Below are positions 51,080-59,958 of a stretch of 64,000 bases of DNA, one piece after another. A program made the position numbers and the translations under genes. The first letter of the stretch is position 1. Every line of letters begins with the position of its first letter. The stretch comes from SAR202 cluster bacterium bin22 (GTDB lineage: Bacteria > Chloroflexota > Dehalococcoidia > Lucifugimonadales > UBA3495), in the NCBI GenBank assembly GCA_002238505.1, contig MPMM01000002.1, forward strand, positions 1 through 64,000, written 5' to 3'. A model generated the notes under the pieces. That model was not told the origin of the DNA. It made no database searches and worked only from the letters and a program-made list of their open reading frames with translations.

Positions 51080-52033
51080 ATGAAGTTTGGATTTGCGCTT
51101 TCGGGGCGGGGGCCACTGGCAGAGCCGGATGCGTTGTCGGCGATTGCCAGGAGGGGTGATGAACTGGGGTTTGAGTGGCTGTTGACGGGCGACCATATCG
51201 TGGTGCCGAACAGCATTGACTCCACCTATCCCTACACGGAAGGGGGAGAGTTCCCCGGGTCGGCGTCGGGAGTTGCGATGGAGCAGCTGACGGTACTGTC
51301 TTTCCTGGCGGGTCAGACCAGCAATATCAAGCTGGTTACCAGCGTGATGATTGTGCCGCACCGGAACCCGATGGTGGCGGCCAAGGCCCTGTCCACCCTG
51401 GATGTGCTGTCGAAGGGACGACTGGTGGTGGGCATTGGCGCGGGGTGGATGCGAGAGGAGTTCGAGGCGCTGGGGCTGCCACCCTTCGAGGAACGGGGAG
51501 CGGTAACGGACGAATATATCCGGGTCTTCAAGGAGTTGTGGACCAGCGAGAACCCGACCTTTGACGGCAAGTACCTGAGCTTCTCGGACGTTACTTTTTT
51601 GCCCAAGCCGGTGCAAAAGCCGCATCCGCCCATATGGGTTGGGGGCGAGAGCCGGGCGGCGGTGAGACGGGCCGGACAGGTGGGAGATGCGTGGTATCCC
51701 ATCGGCTCAAATCCGCAGTTTCCCATGGGCGACCCGGAATCGCTGGCCGCGGGGATGCGGAGGCTGGCGTCCCAGGCGGAACGAGCGGGCAGAGAGGCGT
51801 CGGAGGTTACGACAGTCTTCCGGACGCATGATTACAAGCTGGAACCGGAAGGAATTTCGGGAGAACGGCCGTATTTTTGCGGCAGCGTGGAGCAGATCGC
51901 GGGGGATATCCACACCTACGAGGAGCTGGGGGTTTCGGGACTGGTTATAGACCTGGGACGCAGCAGCAGGGACGTGGATGACGTGCTGGGGCACCTGGAG
52001 GACCTGGCGACGCGGGTGATGCCCGGGGTTTAG
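51080..52033 (+). CDS. LLM-class flavin/F420-dependent oxidoreductase
   Basis: 317 residues from ATG 51080, with AGGAG 10-12 nt upstream. MKFGFALSGRGPLAEPDAL, ARRGDELGFEWLLTGDHIVV, NIKLVTSVMIVPHRNPMVAA, KGRLVVGIGAGWMREEFEAL and HPPIWVGGESRAAVRRAGQV give a full luciferase-like barrel of the F420-dependent (TIGR03619-like) type. It is unlike the enzyme at 13029 in length and detail. Substrate unknown. Confidence 0.9.
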   Translation: MKFGFALSGRGPLAEPDALSAIARRGDELGFEWLLTGDHIVVPNSIDSTYPYTEGGEFPGSASGVAMEQLTVLSFLAGQTSNIKLVTSVMIVPHRNPMVAAKALSTLDVLSKGRLVVGIGAGWMREEFEALGLPPFEERGAVTDEYIRVFKELWTSENPTFDGKYLSFSDVTFLPKPVQKPHPPIWVGGESRAAVRRAGQVGDAWYPIGSNPQFPMGDPESLAAGMRRLASQAERAGREASEVTTVFRTHDYKLEPEGISGERPYFCGSVEQIAGDIHTYEELGVSGLVIDLGRSSRDVDDVLGHLEDLATRVMPGV

Positions 52034-52096
52034 GGACTGACTGCAGCCTGGCCTGGGCTGATTGCGCTGCGGCCGAGACCGCTTCGGGAATGAGAT

Positions 52097-52127
52097 GGGC
52101 AGACCTGTGTGTCTGCCCTTGTTTTTT
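52097..52127 (+). terminator. Intrinsic terminator after the second flavin oxidoreductase
   Basis: Stem GGGCAGAC/GTCTGCCC with a 6-nt loop, followed by TTGTTTTTT. The stem is also a member of the GGCAGACC..GTCTGCC repeat family, so a repeat may have been adopted as terminator. Confidence 0.85.
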
Positions 52128-52153
52128 GAGTATATTTTCGCAAGGACTAGAAG

Positions 52154-52705
52154 ATGATTGTGATACGACAGCCGACGCTGGACGACGCTGGCGCCATTGC
52201 GCGGGTGCAGGCGTTAAGCTGGCAAGCCACTTACAGGGGGATGGTGCCGGACGAGTATCTTGACGCCATTGATGTGGACGCCTGGGCAGAGCGGTATCGA
52301 GGCCATATGCTGGAGGACCTGGAGGGGTTTGTCCCTTACGTTGCGGAGGTGGACGAAGAGATTGTGGGCTGGGCCCTGGGCGGGCCGAACCGCGACCGGA
52401 CGATGATATATTCGGCAGAACTCTTCACCATTTATCTGTTGCCTGGCTACGAGAGGCAGGGCATTGGCCGGAGGCTGATGAACGCGGTTGCCCAAGGGCT
52501 GTCGGGTTTCGGGTTCGAGTCGATGATCCTGTGGGTGTTGACGGATAACAGGCCGGCGCGAGAGTTTTATGAGGCGTTGGGGGGCGTCTATGTGGTCAGG
52601 GGTGCGATGGACCTGGAAGGGACTGATGTGCCGGTGGTTGCCTACGGTTGGAGGGATCTGGATGTATTGCTGCGGGCGACGGGGCCAGGGGATCGGGTGG
52701 ATTAG
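52154..52705 (+). CDS. GNAT-family N-acetyltransferase
   Basis: 183 residues. The start IRQPTLDDAGAIARVQALSW is a common GNAT opening. The acetyl-CoA loop is in FTIYLLPGYERQGIGRRLMN (Q-G-I-G-R-R), and motif B is in LWVLTDNRPAREFYEALGG. It transfers acetyl from acetyl-CoA to an amine; the acceptor is unknown. Confidence 0.88.
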   Translation: MIVIRQPTLDDAGAIARVQALSWQATYRGMVPDEYLDAIDVDAWAERYRGHMLEDLEGFVPYVAEVDEEIVGWALGGPNRDRTMIYSAELFTIYLLPGYERQGIGRRLMNAVAQGLSGFGFESMILWVLTDNRPAREFYEALGGVYVVRGAMDLEGTDVPVVAYGWRDLDVLLRATGPGDRVD

Positions 52706-53083
52706 GGGTGGACCTTCGACAGGCTCGGGATGAACGGAGGATGGGGGGATGATCCTTCGACAAGCTCAAGACGAACGGGAGAAGGGGGAATGGACCTTCG
52801 ACAGGCTCAGGACGAACGGGGGATGTGGGAGTGGTCCTTCGACGGGCTCAGGACGAATCCTTCGACAAGCTCAGGACGAACGGAGGGAGGGGGGGGGGGG
52901 GAGGGGATTGGGGAGGGGGGGGGGGGGGCGCGAGCGGCTCGGGAAGAAGCGTTGGAGAGGTGGGGGGGGAGGGGGGGGAGGGGGGTGGGTGGATGGAATT
53001 GGCTATGGTAATTCGTTTATGTAGATATTATGATACGGCCATACCCGAAGGTGTAGCTCATTTCCTTAAGAGGAGGGAAGAGA
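52706..53083. repeat. Five CTTCGACA/GGCTCAGGACGAACG repeats, then long G-runs
   Basis: CCTTCGACAAGCTCAGGACG-type units lie at about 52713, 52752, 52795, 52834 and 52858. Right after them the plus strand has nearly unbroken G-runs (52881-52928 and 52961-52994), with strong G-quadruplex potential. The next gene follows after about 90 nt. No gene in this stretch. Confidence 0.85.
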
Positions 53084-54070
53084 ATGGCCGGAAACTATAC
53101 AATCTCCATAGGCACGGTGGGCGGCGGTCTGTCGTGCAGTCCCGATGGCGGCGAAAGCTGGAACCGCATCCGCAACCCCATCCCCTCGGAGTGCAACGTA
53201 CGCGCGCTGGCAGTCTATCCGGATAATCCGCACCGGCTGATAGCGGGCACCGATGTGGGCATTTACCGCAGCGACGATAACGGGATGACCTGGTTTGACC
53301 TGGAAGCGCCGGTGGGCGACCTGCAGGTGTGGTCGGTGACGGTGGATCCGGAGGACTCGGATATTATCTTTGCCGGAACCCGCCCCGACGCATTCAGGTC
53401 GCGGGACGGCGGCAAGACCTGGGACCAACTGGCCCTGGGGGTGACGCTGCCCTGTCCGGTGGGCATTCCCCGCACCACCAACATGATTGTTGACCCGCGA
53501 GACCACCGCACGGTGTGGGCGGGTATTGAGGTGGACGGCATCTACAAGAGCCTGGACGGCGGGGATAACTGGATACACCTGCCCGACCTGGGCCCGGACC
53601 CGTTCCACGGCGACATTCACGGCATGACGCTGCGCTTCAGCGACAGCGGCACGTCGGTACACGCTACGACTCCCTTCGGTATTTCGACCAGCAACGACGA
53701 GGGCGAAAGCTGGGAACTTCACGAGTTTCCGAAGTTCCACGAAGCGGACATGCGGTCTTACTGCCGGGGCATGGCCATCAAGCCCGACGATCCCCAGGTA
53801 ATGTTCGTGGGCAACGGCGACTCCATCCCTGGTGTTACCGGAGTGATCCAGCGGTCAACTGACGGGGGCGCTTCCTGGCAGGCAGCGAACCTGCCTCAGG
53901 AACCAAACTCGGTGGTTTACTGGTTCGGCGTCCATCCTGAGGTCAGGGACGTGGTGGTGGGAGTCAGCCTCTATGGCTACGTTTACGTCAGCGAGGACGG
54001 CGGCAACTCCTGGGAGAAGCTGCAGAAGGAGTTTGGGGAGATAAGGTCGGTGGCGTTGACGCCGAATTAG
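53084..54070 (+). CDS. BNR/Asp-box repeat propeller (sialidase/Ycf48-like)
   Basis: 328 residues with GGAGGG before the ATG. Asp-box motifs S-x-D-x-G-x-x-W recur: SPDGGESWNRI, SDDNGMTWFDL, SRDGGKTWDQL, SLDGGDNWIHL, SNDEGESWELH, STDGGASWQAA and SEDGGNSWEKL. Seven such repeats give one full propeller. There is no sialidase active-site arginine cluster that I can point to and no signal peptide, so it is probably a binding protein. Confidence 0.85.
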   Translation: MAGNYTISIGTVGGGLSCSPDGGESWNRIRNPIPSECNVRALAVYPDNPHRLIAGTDVGIYRSDDNGMTWFDLEAPVGDLQVWSVTVDPEDSDIIFAGTRPDAFRSRDGGKTWDQLALGVTLPCPVGIPRTTNMIVDPRDHRTVWAGIEVDGIYKSLDGGDNWIHLPDLGPDPFHGDIHGMTLRFSDSGTSVHATTPFGISTSNDEGESWELHEFPKFHEADMRSYCRGMAIKPDDPQVMFVGNGDSIPGVTGVIQRSTDGGASWQAANLPQEPNSVVYWFGVHPEVRDVVVGVSLYGYVYVSEDGGNSWEKLQKEFGEIRSVALTPN

Positions 54071-54173
54071 GGTGGTTCGCTTAACCACGAATGTTCACGA
54101 AGGAATGGTGGATTCCGGCGCAAGGCGGAATCCACGTTCCACTCATGGCCGGTAATAGAGATAGGAGTACTTT

Positions 54174-56078
54174 ATGACTCAACAGCAGGAATCGGTAGAA
54201 CCGCAGGATTACATTGAGGAAAACCTGCCCCAACAGGAGCAGTTCTACCGGGCCCCTGCCCGCTTTGGCTCCATCCCGGTTGAGGCTGAACCCAAAGGCT
54301 GGGACCGGCGCGAGGGATTCCGAAAGCACTATCCCCGAATTGACCTGCCCACCCAGATTATTGAGCGGGTTTCATTGGGCCACCATGACCCGACCCACGA
54401 ACCCAACCGCCTGATTTGGGGCGACAACCTTCACGTTATGCGCCAGTTGCCCTCCAACTCTGTAGACCTGATTTACATCGACCCGCCATTTTTCTCTGGG
54501 AAAGAGTACAACGTGATGTGGGGCGATAGTAATGAGCTTCGCTCCTTCAATGATATTTGGGAAGGGGGCTTGGACGGTTACCTCATTTGGCTTAATGCTC
54601 GGCTGTACGAAATGAAGCGGCTCTTGAAGACTACAGGGTCGATTTATGTACATTGCGATTGGCATGCCAGCCACTACATCAAGGTGGAAATGGACAGGAT
54701 ATTTGGCAACTCCTTTTTCATGAATGAAGTCATTTGGCACTATAAGAGCTTTCACGGAAATGTGAAGCGATATTACCCTAGAAAGCACGATGTCTTGTTA
54801 GTTTACACAAAGCCCGGGAAATGGACTTTCAACCGTCAGTATGATGAAAATAATGAGGACACGATTGACTTTACCCGATGGAATGAGTACTTGGTTGATG
54901 GGTACAAGATAATGGGTAGTAATATGCCCATGCAAGATTCCAGATTCACCCGATTTTATAGAAGGTGGGTCAAGCAAAATGGAAGAGAGCCGGGTCCGGA
55001 TGACGTAGTCTATGAGGTAAAGGGGCAAGCACTTGACACTGTATGGGATATAAAACCAGTGGATCCTAAGGATAGCGAAGAGAGAATTGGATATCCTACG
55101 CAAAAGCCCGAGACATTGTTGGAACGCATTATCTCTGCCTCTTCTTATGAAGGTGATGTTGTTGCCGACTTTTTCGTTGGAGGGGGCACAACTGCTGCCG
55201 TTGCCCAACGCTTAGGCCGGCATTTCATCGCCTGCGACCAATCTCGTGTTGCTATAGCTGTTACCGCCGAGCGCCTGAAACAGCAGGCACAGACTCGGGC
55301 AATGGGGGATGAGTACACTCCCGACTTCACAGTGGAACAGTGGGGCATTTACGAAGCAGAGCGGTTGTCCGATATGCCAGTTGACCAATTCCGAGATTTT
55401 GTGCTGCGGGCCTATGGCGCCTCCCGGATCGGCCAAACCGGCGACGGCCCGCACATCCACGGCTGGCGCAACCAGTTGCCCATTTGGGTCGGGGAGCCTG
55501 AGTTGGTTTCTCAAGCTACTGCCGCCGACGTGCAAGACTTCGCCAACGCCATCCGCCGTTCGACCCAATACCAGCAAGCTAATCTGCGTGACGGCATAAT
55601 GTTGGCCTGGGGGTTCCGGCCCGATGCTCTAGCCGCCGCTGAACAATTGCGCCAACTGGCAGACGTAGATGTCAACTTTATCCGCTTGAAGCAAGTCAGT
55701 ATCGGCGATGCCGACTTCCGGGAACACATCATTGGCCGCTCCACCGACAAGGCGGACTATGGCGAATTCCTCACCTTTGTCCAGCCGCCCGTGGTTAATG
55801 TGGGCTACCGCTCCTTGGGGGGCGGCAGCGTTACCTTTGACGCCGGTGATACGGCGGTCATCAATTTGGACGCCGAAGTGGTGAACGTTCAATGGGATTT
55901 CGAGTATAATGGCAGGCGATTTTCCGCCACACCTGGATATTCCTTCCAGAAGAACAAGAAGCCTCAATTGAGGGTAACCCACAAGTTCTCAAGTAGAGGA
56001 AAGCGAAGGATAGCCTGCCGAGTGCAGGACAGCCGAGGCGGTGAAGGCATTTGGGTAGGCGAGGTCGAAGTAAATTAG
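54174..56078 (+). CDS. Type III-like DNA methyltransferase (Mod), with PKD-like tail
   Basis: 634 residues. An N6-adenine/N4-cytosine methyltransferase of beta class: the catalytic motif IV DPPF is at about 103-106 (VDLIYIDPPFFSGKEYNVMW), and the SAM-binding motif I VVADFFVGGGTTAAVAQRLG comes later, at about 330-350, in the beta order. The region between them is the target-recognition domain. After about residue 545 comes a strand-rich end (VQWDFEYNGRRFS, VTHKFSSRGKRRIACRVQDS, then RGGEG) that looks like a PKD/Ig-type domain, unusual for Mod. It is the first gene of a tight operon; the helicase gene starts 3 nt after its stop. Confidence 0.88.
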   Translation: MTQQQESVEPQDYIEENLPQQEQFYRAPARFGSIPVEAEPKGWDRREGFRKHYPRIDLPTQIIERVSLGHHDPTHEPNRLIWGDNLHVMRQLPSNSVDLIYIDPPFFSGKEYNVMWGDSNELRSFNDIWEGGLDGYLIWLNARLYEMKRLLKTTGSIYVHCDWHASHYIKVEMDRIFGNSFFMNEVIWHYKSFHGNVKRYYPRKHDVLLVYTKPGKWTFNRQYDENNEDTIDFTRWNEYLVDGYKIMGSNMPMQDSRFTRFYRRWVKQNGREPGPDDVVYEVKGQALDTVWDIKPVDPKDSEERIGYPTQKPETLLERIISASSYEGDVVADFFVGGGTTAAVAQRLGRHFIACDQSRVAIAVTAERLKQQAQTRAMGDEYTPDFTVEQWGIYEAERLSDMPVDQFRDFVLRAYGASRIGQTGDGPHIHGWRNQLPIWVGEPELVSQATAADVQDFANAIRRSTQYQQANLRDGIMLAWGFRPDALAAAEQLRQLADVDVNFIRLKQVSIGDADFREHIIGRSTDKADYGEFLTFVQPPVVNVGYRSLGGGSVTFDAGDTAVINLDAEVVNVQWDFEYNGRRFSATPGYSFQKNKKPQLRVTHKFSSRGKRRIACRVQDSRGGEGIWVGEVEVN

Positions 56079-56081
56079 CTA

Positions 56082-58091
56082 ATGCTTAATGAGTTTTACC
56101 CCCACGAGGACGACTTTCTGAATTGGGTCAGGAGCGGATACCCCGGAGCAAAATCGGCCACCCTCGATTACATCCAGCACTTGAGCGACCCGGAGGATGA
56201 CAGCATGCCCCGGGAAGGAACCCTTTGGGAACACCAGTGGGATTGCTTCCTGCGGGTGGTTTATGGGTACGAAATTGCGAAGGAAACAATAACCGAACCT
56301 AACGGCGTCTTGCTTAACGTGGTAACCGGAGGAGGTAAGACAGCTATCATTGCCGCCCTCATGGTCTGGCTGCGCCTGGCCCACGACGTGTACAAATTCC
56401 TGCTCCTCTGCCCCAACCTCATCGTTCGTGACCGGTTGGAGGACGATTTTGAACACGGGAAGGTTTTCGTCGACCGGGACCTGATTCCGAAAGGCGCCTT
56501 TGTTAGCAAGGACGACTTTGGCTTGACTACGCTAGGCAGCGACCGCGCCGGCGGCTGGGCTACCTTGTTGGGCGCCAATGTCATTTTGGGAAATATCCAT
56601 CAGTTCTACGCCAGCAATACCGTAGGTCAAAGCAACTTAACCAGCCTGCTCAACGGCACCCGGTTTGCCCTGTTCAATGATGAGGCCCACAACTCCCCGG
56701 CTCCAGAATGGGACGCAACATTGGCGAAACTAAGGCCCCATACTATCCTCCGAGTCGACACGACCGCCACTCCGGACCGTGCCGACGGCCAAACCCCAGA
56801 CAGCCGGATGATTTGCGAGTACGAAATTCGGGATGCTCTGGCGGACCGGCTGGTCAAGACGCCGGTAGTCTATCAGCCCAGCATCGCTACCGTGGAACTG
56901 ACCTACACCGACGCCCGCACCGGTGAAACCCGGGCTGTTGAGGAAATTGATTGGGCCGAAGTTGACCGTTTGGGCATTAACGCCACCCAATGGGTTACCG
57001 ACGACAAACCAATGCAGCAGCAGATGGCTATCGCACTGCAACGGCTTAAAGAGCAGGAGCGCCGGGCCAAGGGCCGCTACCAACCGATCCTGTTTGTCGT
57101 TGCCGTCTGCAAACTGGACGCAGAGAAGGCCGCCAAAACGCTGAACGATTTCTTTAAGGTCAAAACTTTGCTGGTAACGGAAGACAGCTCCAATGAGGAG
57201 CGGCGGCAGGCCACTGAATTGGGCCGCGCCCAACGTGGTCGGCAACCCTATAAAGCAGTAGTCAGCGTTCTAATGTTGCGGGAAGGCTGGGATGTGCCAG
57301 AGGTGGGGGTAATTTTGCTACTTCGCAAGTTTGGCAGTCGAGTCTATGGTCAGCAGGTAATTGGGCGGGGCCTTCGCCGGGTCCGGAAACCTGACGTGGC
57401 CCTAGAAGAACAGCAAATCTGCGCCGTGGTTGACCACCCCAAGCTAGAACACCAGTGGCTCTGGGAGATTTTCAACAGCCGGGTTCGCGAACACGTCGGC
57501 ATGGACGATATGTTTGACGAAGATGAAGACTTGCCGGAACCGCCGCCTCGCCAGCAGTTAGTTAATCCTGGCAACCTGATTGATTTGCCTGAGCCATCTG
57601 GGGATGACGATGGTTCGTTTGTGATTGATCCAGTTGACGGGCCAGCCGATCCTCGGAAGGACTGGCAATCGGTGTTGGAAGGTCTCGATTACCCGACTGA
57701 AACCGTTATCATTACCGACCAGTCTATTGTTGGCGTTGAGCGCAGAGAACTAACCGGGGCCGGGTGGATGACTCTGGAATCGGCGCCAGTTTCTGAGGGC
57801 GATGTGTCCGTCGATATAACTCCCGAGGCTTTGGCAGATGCGGTTAAAGAGGAGATGCTGCAGATGTCGGAGCGGCTACTGAACCACGCCGGTCATTCTT
57901 CCCAATTTAAGGGTCTAATTTACGACATTCTGTTGAGGCATGTTCGGAGCAGCTTCCTTGAGGGAGCATCCTTGGGGTTGGCCGAATCCCACCATCTTGA
58001 AGCCGCATGGAGAATGCTGCCCCAAGTTGAGAAGCAAATTAAGGGCGTACCCGGCTTGGTGGAAGGCATGGTGAAGTATGCCAATAAGTAA
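56082..58091 (+). CDS. Type III-like restriction helicase (Res without nuclease domain)
   Basis: 669 residues. SF2 helicase: Walker A VTGGGKTAII (about 81-90), DEAH box NDEAHNS (about 199-205), VDTTATPDRADG (motif III), then VSVLMLREGWDVPEVGVILL and YGQQVIGRGLRRVRKP (motif VI). This is the Res translocase that moves along DNA after recognition by Mod. Type III Res proteins normally have about 900-1000 residues and end in a PD-(D/E)XK nuclease domain; here the polypeptide ends before it and the nuclease is in the next, overlapping gene. Confidence 0.9.
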   Translation: MLNEFYPHEDDFLNWVRSGYPGAKSATLDYIQHLSDPEDDSMPREGTLWEHQWDCFLRVVYGYEIAKETITEPNGVLLNVVTGGGKTAIIAALMVWLRLAHDVYKFLLLCPNLIVRDRLEDDFEHGKVFVDRDLIPKGAFVSKDDFGLTTLGSDRAGGWATLLGANVILGNIHQFYASNTVGQSNLTSLLNGTRFALFNDEAHNSPAPEWDATLAKLRPHTILRVDTTATPDRADGQTPDSRMICEYEIRDALADRLVKTPVVYQPSIATVELTYTDARTGETRAVEEIDWAEVDRLGINATQWVTDDKPMQQQMAIALQRLKEQERRAKGRYQPILFVVAVCKLDAEKAAKTLNDFFKVKTLLVTEDSSNEERRQATELGRAQRGRQPYKAVVSVLMLREGWDVPEVGVILLLRKFGSRVYGQQVIGRGLRRVRKPDVALEEQQICAVVDHPKLEHQWLWEIFNSRVREHVGMDDMFDEDEDLPEPPPRQQLVNPGNLIDLPEPSGDDDGSFVIDPVDGPADPRKDWQSVLEGLDYPTETVIITDQSIVGVERRELTGAGWMTLESAPVSEGDVSVDITPEALADAVKEEMLQMSERLLNHAGHSSQFKGLIYDILLRHVRSSFLEGASLGLAESHHLEAAWRMLPQVEKQIKGVPGLVEGMVKYANK

Positions 58092-58431
58092 TCGGGGAAT
58101 ATACGAAGCCCCGGCCAAGAGCCCCTACAGCTTTGAGCGTTATGACAGCGACTTAGAACGCAGGATGATGGTCAAGCTGGAGGCCGATGCCGAAGTTGCA
58201 AAGTGGCAGAAGCGCCACGGCATATCCATACGCTGGATTGACTCCCACGGCCGGCAATGCAATTATCGCCCTGACTTCCTAGTGGAGTATGACGACGGTC
58301 GTAGGGTGATTATCGAAGTAAAGGACCCTTCACGCATGGATTCGCCGAGTGTCCTCCGAAAGCGGAATGCCGCCCAAGAATGGTGCCGACGTCGCGGAAT
58401 GGATTACGAAATAACTACGATACCCAAGTGA
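58078..58431 (+). CDS. Stand-alone PD-(D/E)XK nuclease of the restriction operon
   Basis: 117 residues starting at ATG 58078, inside the last 14 nt of the helicase gene in another frame. The nuclease core is YRPDFLVEYDDGRRVIIEVK: Asp at about 66, then Glu 80 and Lys 82 (EVK). The helix Glu is probably in FERYDSDLERRMM (about 20-32). This TnsA/VRR-like arrangement matches an active enzyme. It likely supplies the cutting activity of the Mod-Res complex. AAGG is present upstream, and coupling to the helicase gene is expected. Confidence 0.87.
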   Translation: MPISNRGIYEAPAKSPYSFERYDSDLERRMMVKLEADAEVAKWQKRHGISIRWIDSHGRQCNYRPDFLVEYDDGRRVIIEVKDPSRMDSPSVLRKRNAAQEWCRRRGMDYEITTIPK

Positions 58432-58506
58432 CAGCAGAATGACCCAGCGGTGGGTTAACCGTCATTGCCGAGTAGTTCCAATGCTGGCTGAAGAGGAGGT
58501 ACCAAC

Positions 58507-58866
58507 ATGGCGTTCAAGCTTAACCATTTGCATTTGAAGACTCCTAACCCGAAGGAGACGGCGGATTTTTACGTGAATAACCTGGGGGCGACGGTGGTGG
58601 CGGAGACGGCGAACGGCGGGTTCCGGCTGGACCTGCACGGGCTGCCGCTGAACGTGACCGGCAAGATTGACAGCCAGACCCACGACCAGATTTATGGTAT
58701 TGAGCACATTGCCATCGACACGGACGACATAGACGGGACGGTGGAGGCGTTGAAGGCGGGGGGGGCCAGGATTACCGAGGAGACCCAGGTGGGCAATGGA
58801 CGGCGGGTCTGTTTCTTTGAGGGGCCGGAAGGGGTGTGCCTGGAAGTGCTGGAGATGGAGGGGTAG
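58507..58866 (+). CDS. VOC-family (glyoxalase-like) protein
   Basis: 119 residues, AGGAGG before the ATG. One VOC module: FKLNHLHLKTPNPKETADFY, YGIEHIAIDTDDIDGTVEAL and VCFFEGPEGVCLEVLEME. Metal-ligand candidates are the His in LNHLHL, the His in IEHIAI and the final Glu in CLEVLE. Small lyase or dioxygenase-type enzyme; substrate unknown. Its last codons are part of the tandem duplication that follows. Confidence 0.85.
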   Translation: MAFKLNHLHLKTPNPKETADFYVNNLGATVVAETANGGFRLDLHGLPLNVTGKIDSQTHDQIYGIEHIAIDTDDIDGTVEALKAGGARITEETQVGNGRRVCFFEGPEGVCLEVLEMEG

Positions 58867-59098
58867 GGGAATTTACATGGATGAGCAGGATGTACAGGAT
58901 GGTGTTGGCGTTTGGGTGGGGAGACTGGCCCGCTAAGGACGCGACATCCTGTTGGCGCTGGAGATGGAAGGTGGGGTGGAATTTACATGGATGAGCAGGA
59001 TGTACAGGATGGAGTTGGCCTTTGGGTGGGGAGACTTGCCCGCTAAAGGCGCGACATCCTGGAAGTGCTGTCAATCCTGTTCATCCATGTTTGAATAG
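58867..59098. repeat. Two tandem copies of a roughly 112-bp unit
   Basis: The two copies start at about 58869 and 58980. Both contain ATTTACATGGATGAGCAGGA, TGTACAGGATGG, GGGTGGGGAGACT and CGCGACATCCTG. The copied unit includes the last 12 bases of the VOC gene (CTGGAGATGGA). A related ATCCTGT..CCATCCATGT piece lies at 14305-14335 before the CoA transferase. Confidence 0.88.
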
Positions 59099-59099
59099 C

Positions 59100-59828
59100 T
59101 TAGCTGGGCCAGATGCGGGTTCCGAGGCTGGGCGAGTGGGGAGCGTGGATCAGGTTGGCCACCACCCGTTCGGAGAACTCGGCGTCGGTGTCGATGAAAT
59201 GGTTTTCCACGTCTTCCAGGGTCAGGAATTCGTAGAGGATGGCGTGCTTGGCCCAACCTGCGATGGAAACCAGCTTGCGGGCGCCAACGCACCCGGGCAT
59301 GGGGCGCATCAAGGGCAGGCGGGAGCGGGCGTACCAAGTGCCCATCTCGTCTTCGTTTTCCAGGGCGTTGATGTTGAAGCTGCCGAACTGGATTACGGGG
59401 CCAGGGGTCAGGCCGGGATGTCGGGACCGGTATTCGGGGCCCTCGACCCTTTCCTCCTCGACGAAAATACAGTAGCGGACATTCTGCCGGAGGCTGAGCA
59501 TCTCCAGCGTGTGAGCATCGGCGCTGGCCTGAAGCTCGCGGACGCTGGGGTCCACAAAGGTGTGGGGCGACTCGGCGCCGCGAATTAACAGGAACTGGTT
59601 GCCGCCGGGAACACCGGTGTCGTCCACGCCGGGGTCGTCGACGTGGACCAACCGGGAGTAGATCTGCGCCTCCCGCTGGGGCGTCATGATGTTCTGCTGG
59701 TGGCAGGCCCAGAGGTAGCCGGGGCGCTCAAGAGCCCTGGGTATGTATTCGTCGTGCATCCAGGACAAGAACTCTTCCCTGCCATCCTCGGGCAGGTCGT
59801 ACCAGGTTGCCCAGATTCCTCGGTCCAT
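59100..59828 (-). CDS. Uncharacterised protein, probably two dimeric alpha/beta-barrel modules
   Basis: 242 residues; AGGAGG lies 6 nt before the ATG. Two similar halves are visible: WATWYDLPEDGREEFLSWMH in the first, and GTWYARSRLPLM then GWAKHAILYEFLTLEDVENH in the second. Strand-helix-strand repeats of this kind occur in EthD/ABM-type stress or monooxygenase barrels. No firm family. No signal peptide. It is divergent from the SMP-30 genes. Confidence 0.65.
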   Translation of the reverse strand: MDRGIWATWYDLPEDGREEFLSWMHDEYIPRALERPGYLWACHQQNIMTPQREAQIYSRLVHVDDPGVDDTGVPGGNQFLLIRGAESPHTFVDPSVRELQASADAHTLEMLSLRQNVRYCIFVEEERVEGPEYRSRHPGLTPGPVIQFGSFNINALENEDEMGTWYARSRLPLMRPMPGCVGARKLVSIAGWAKHAILYEFLTLEDVENHFIDTDAEFSERVVANLIHAPHSPSLGTRIWPS

Positions 59829-59929
59829 TGCTGTCCTCCTGGGTTGAAGTTGTAGCAGTCTAGGTAGTTGGGAGCCGTTGTGTCAAATGGGGTGGCGGAC
59901 GCGGCAGGGTTTAGAGAGGCACGCTTTCC

Positions 59930-59958
59930 TTGACAAGGTATGGGCGCCTACCTACAAT
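59930..59958 (+). promoter_or_regulatory. Promoter of the first SMP-30 gene
   Basis: TTGACA (59930-59935), a 17-nt spacer, then TACAAT (59953-59958). The ATG at 60069 is about 110 nt downstream; the next SMP-30 gene may share the transcript. Confidence 0.75.
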
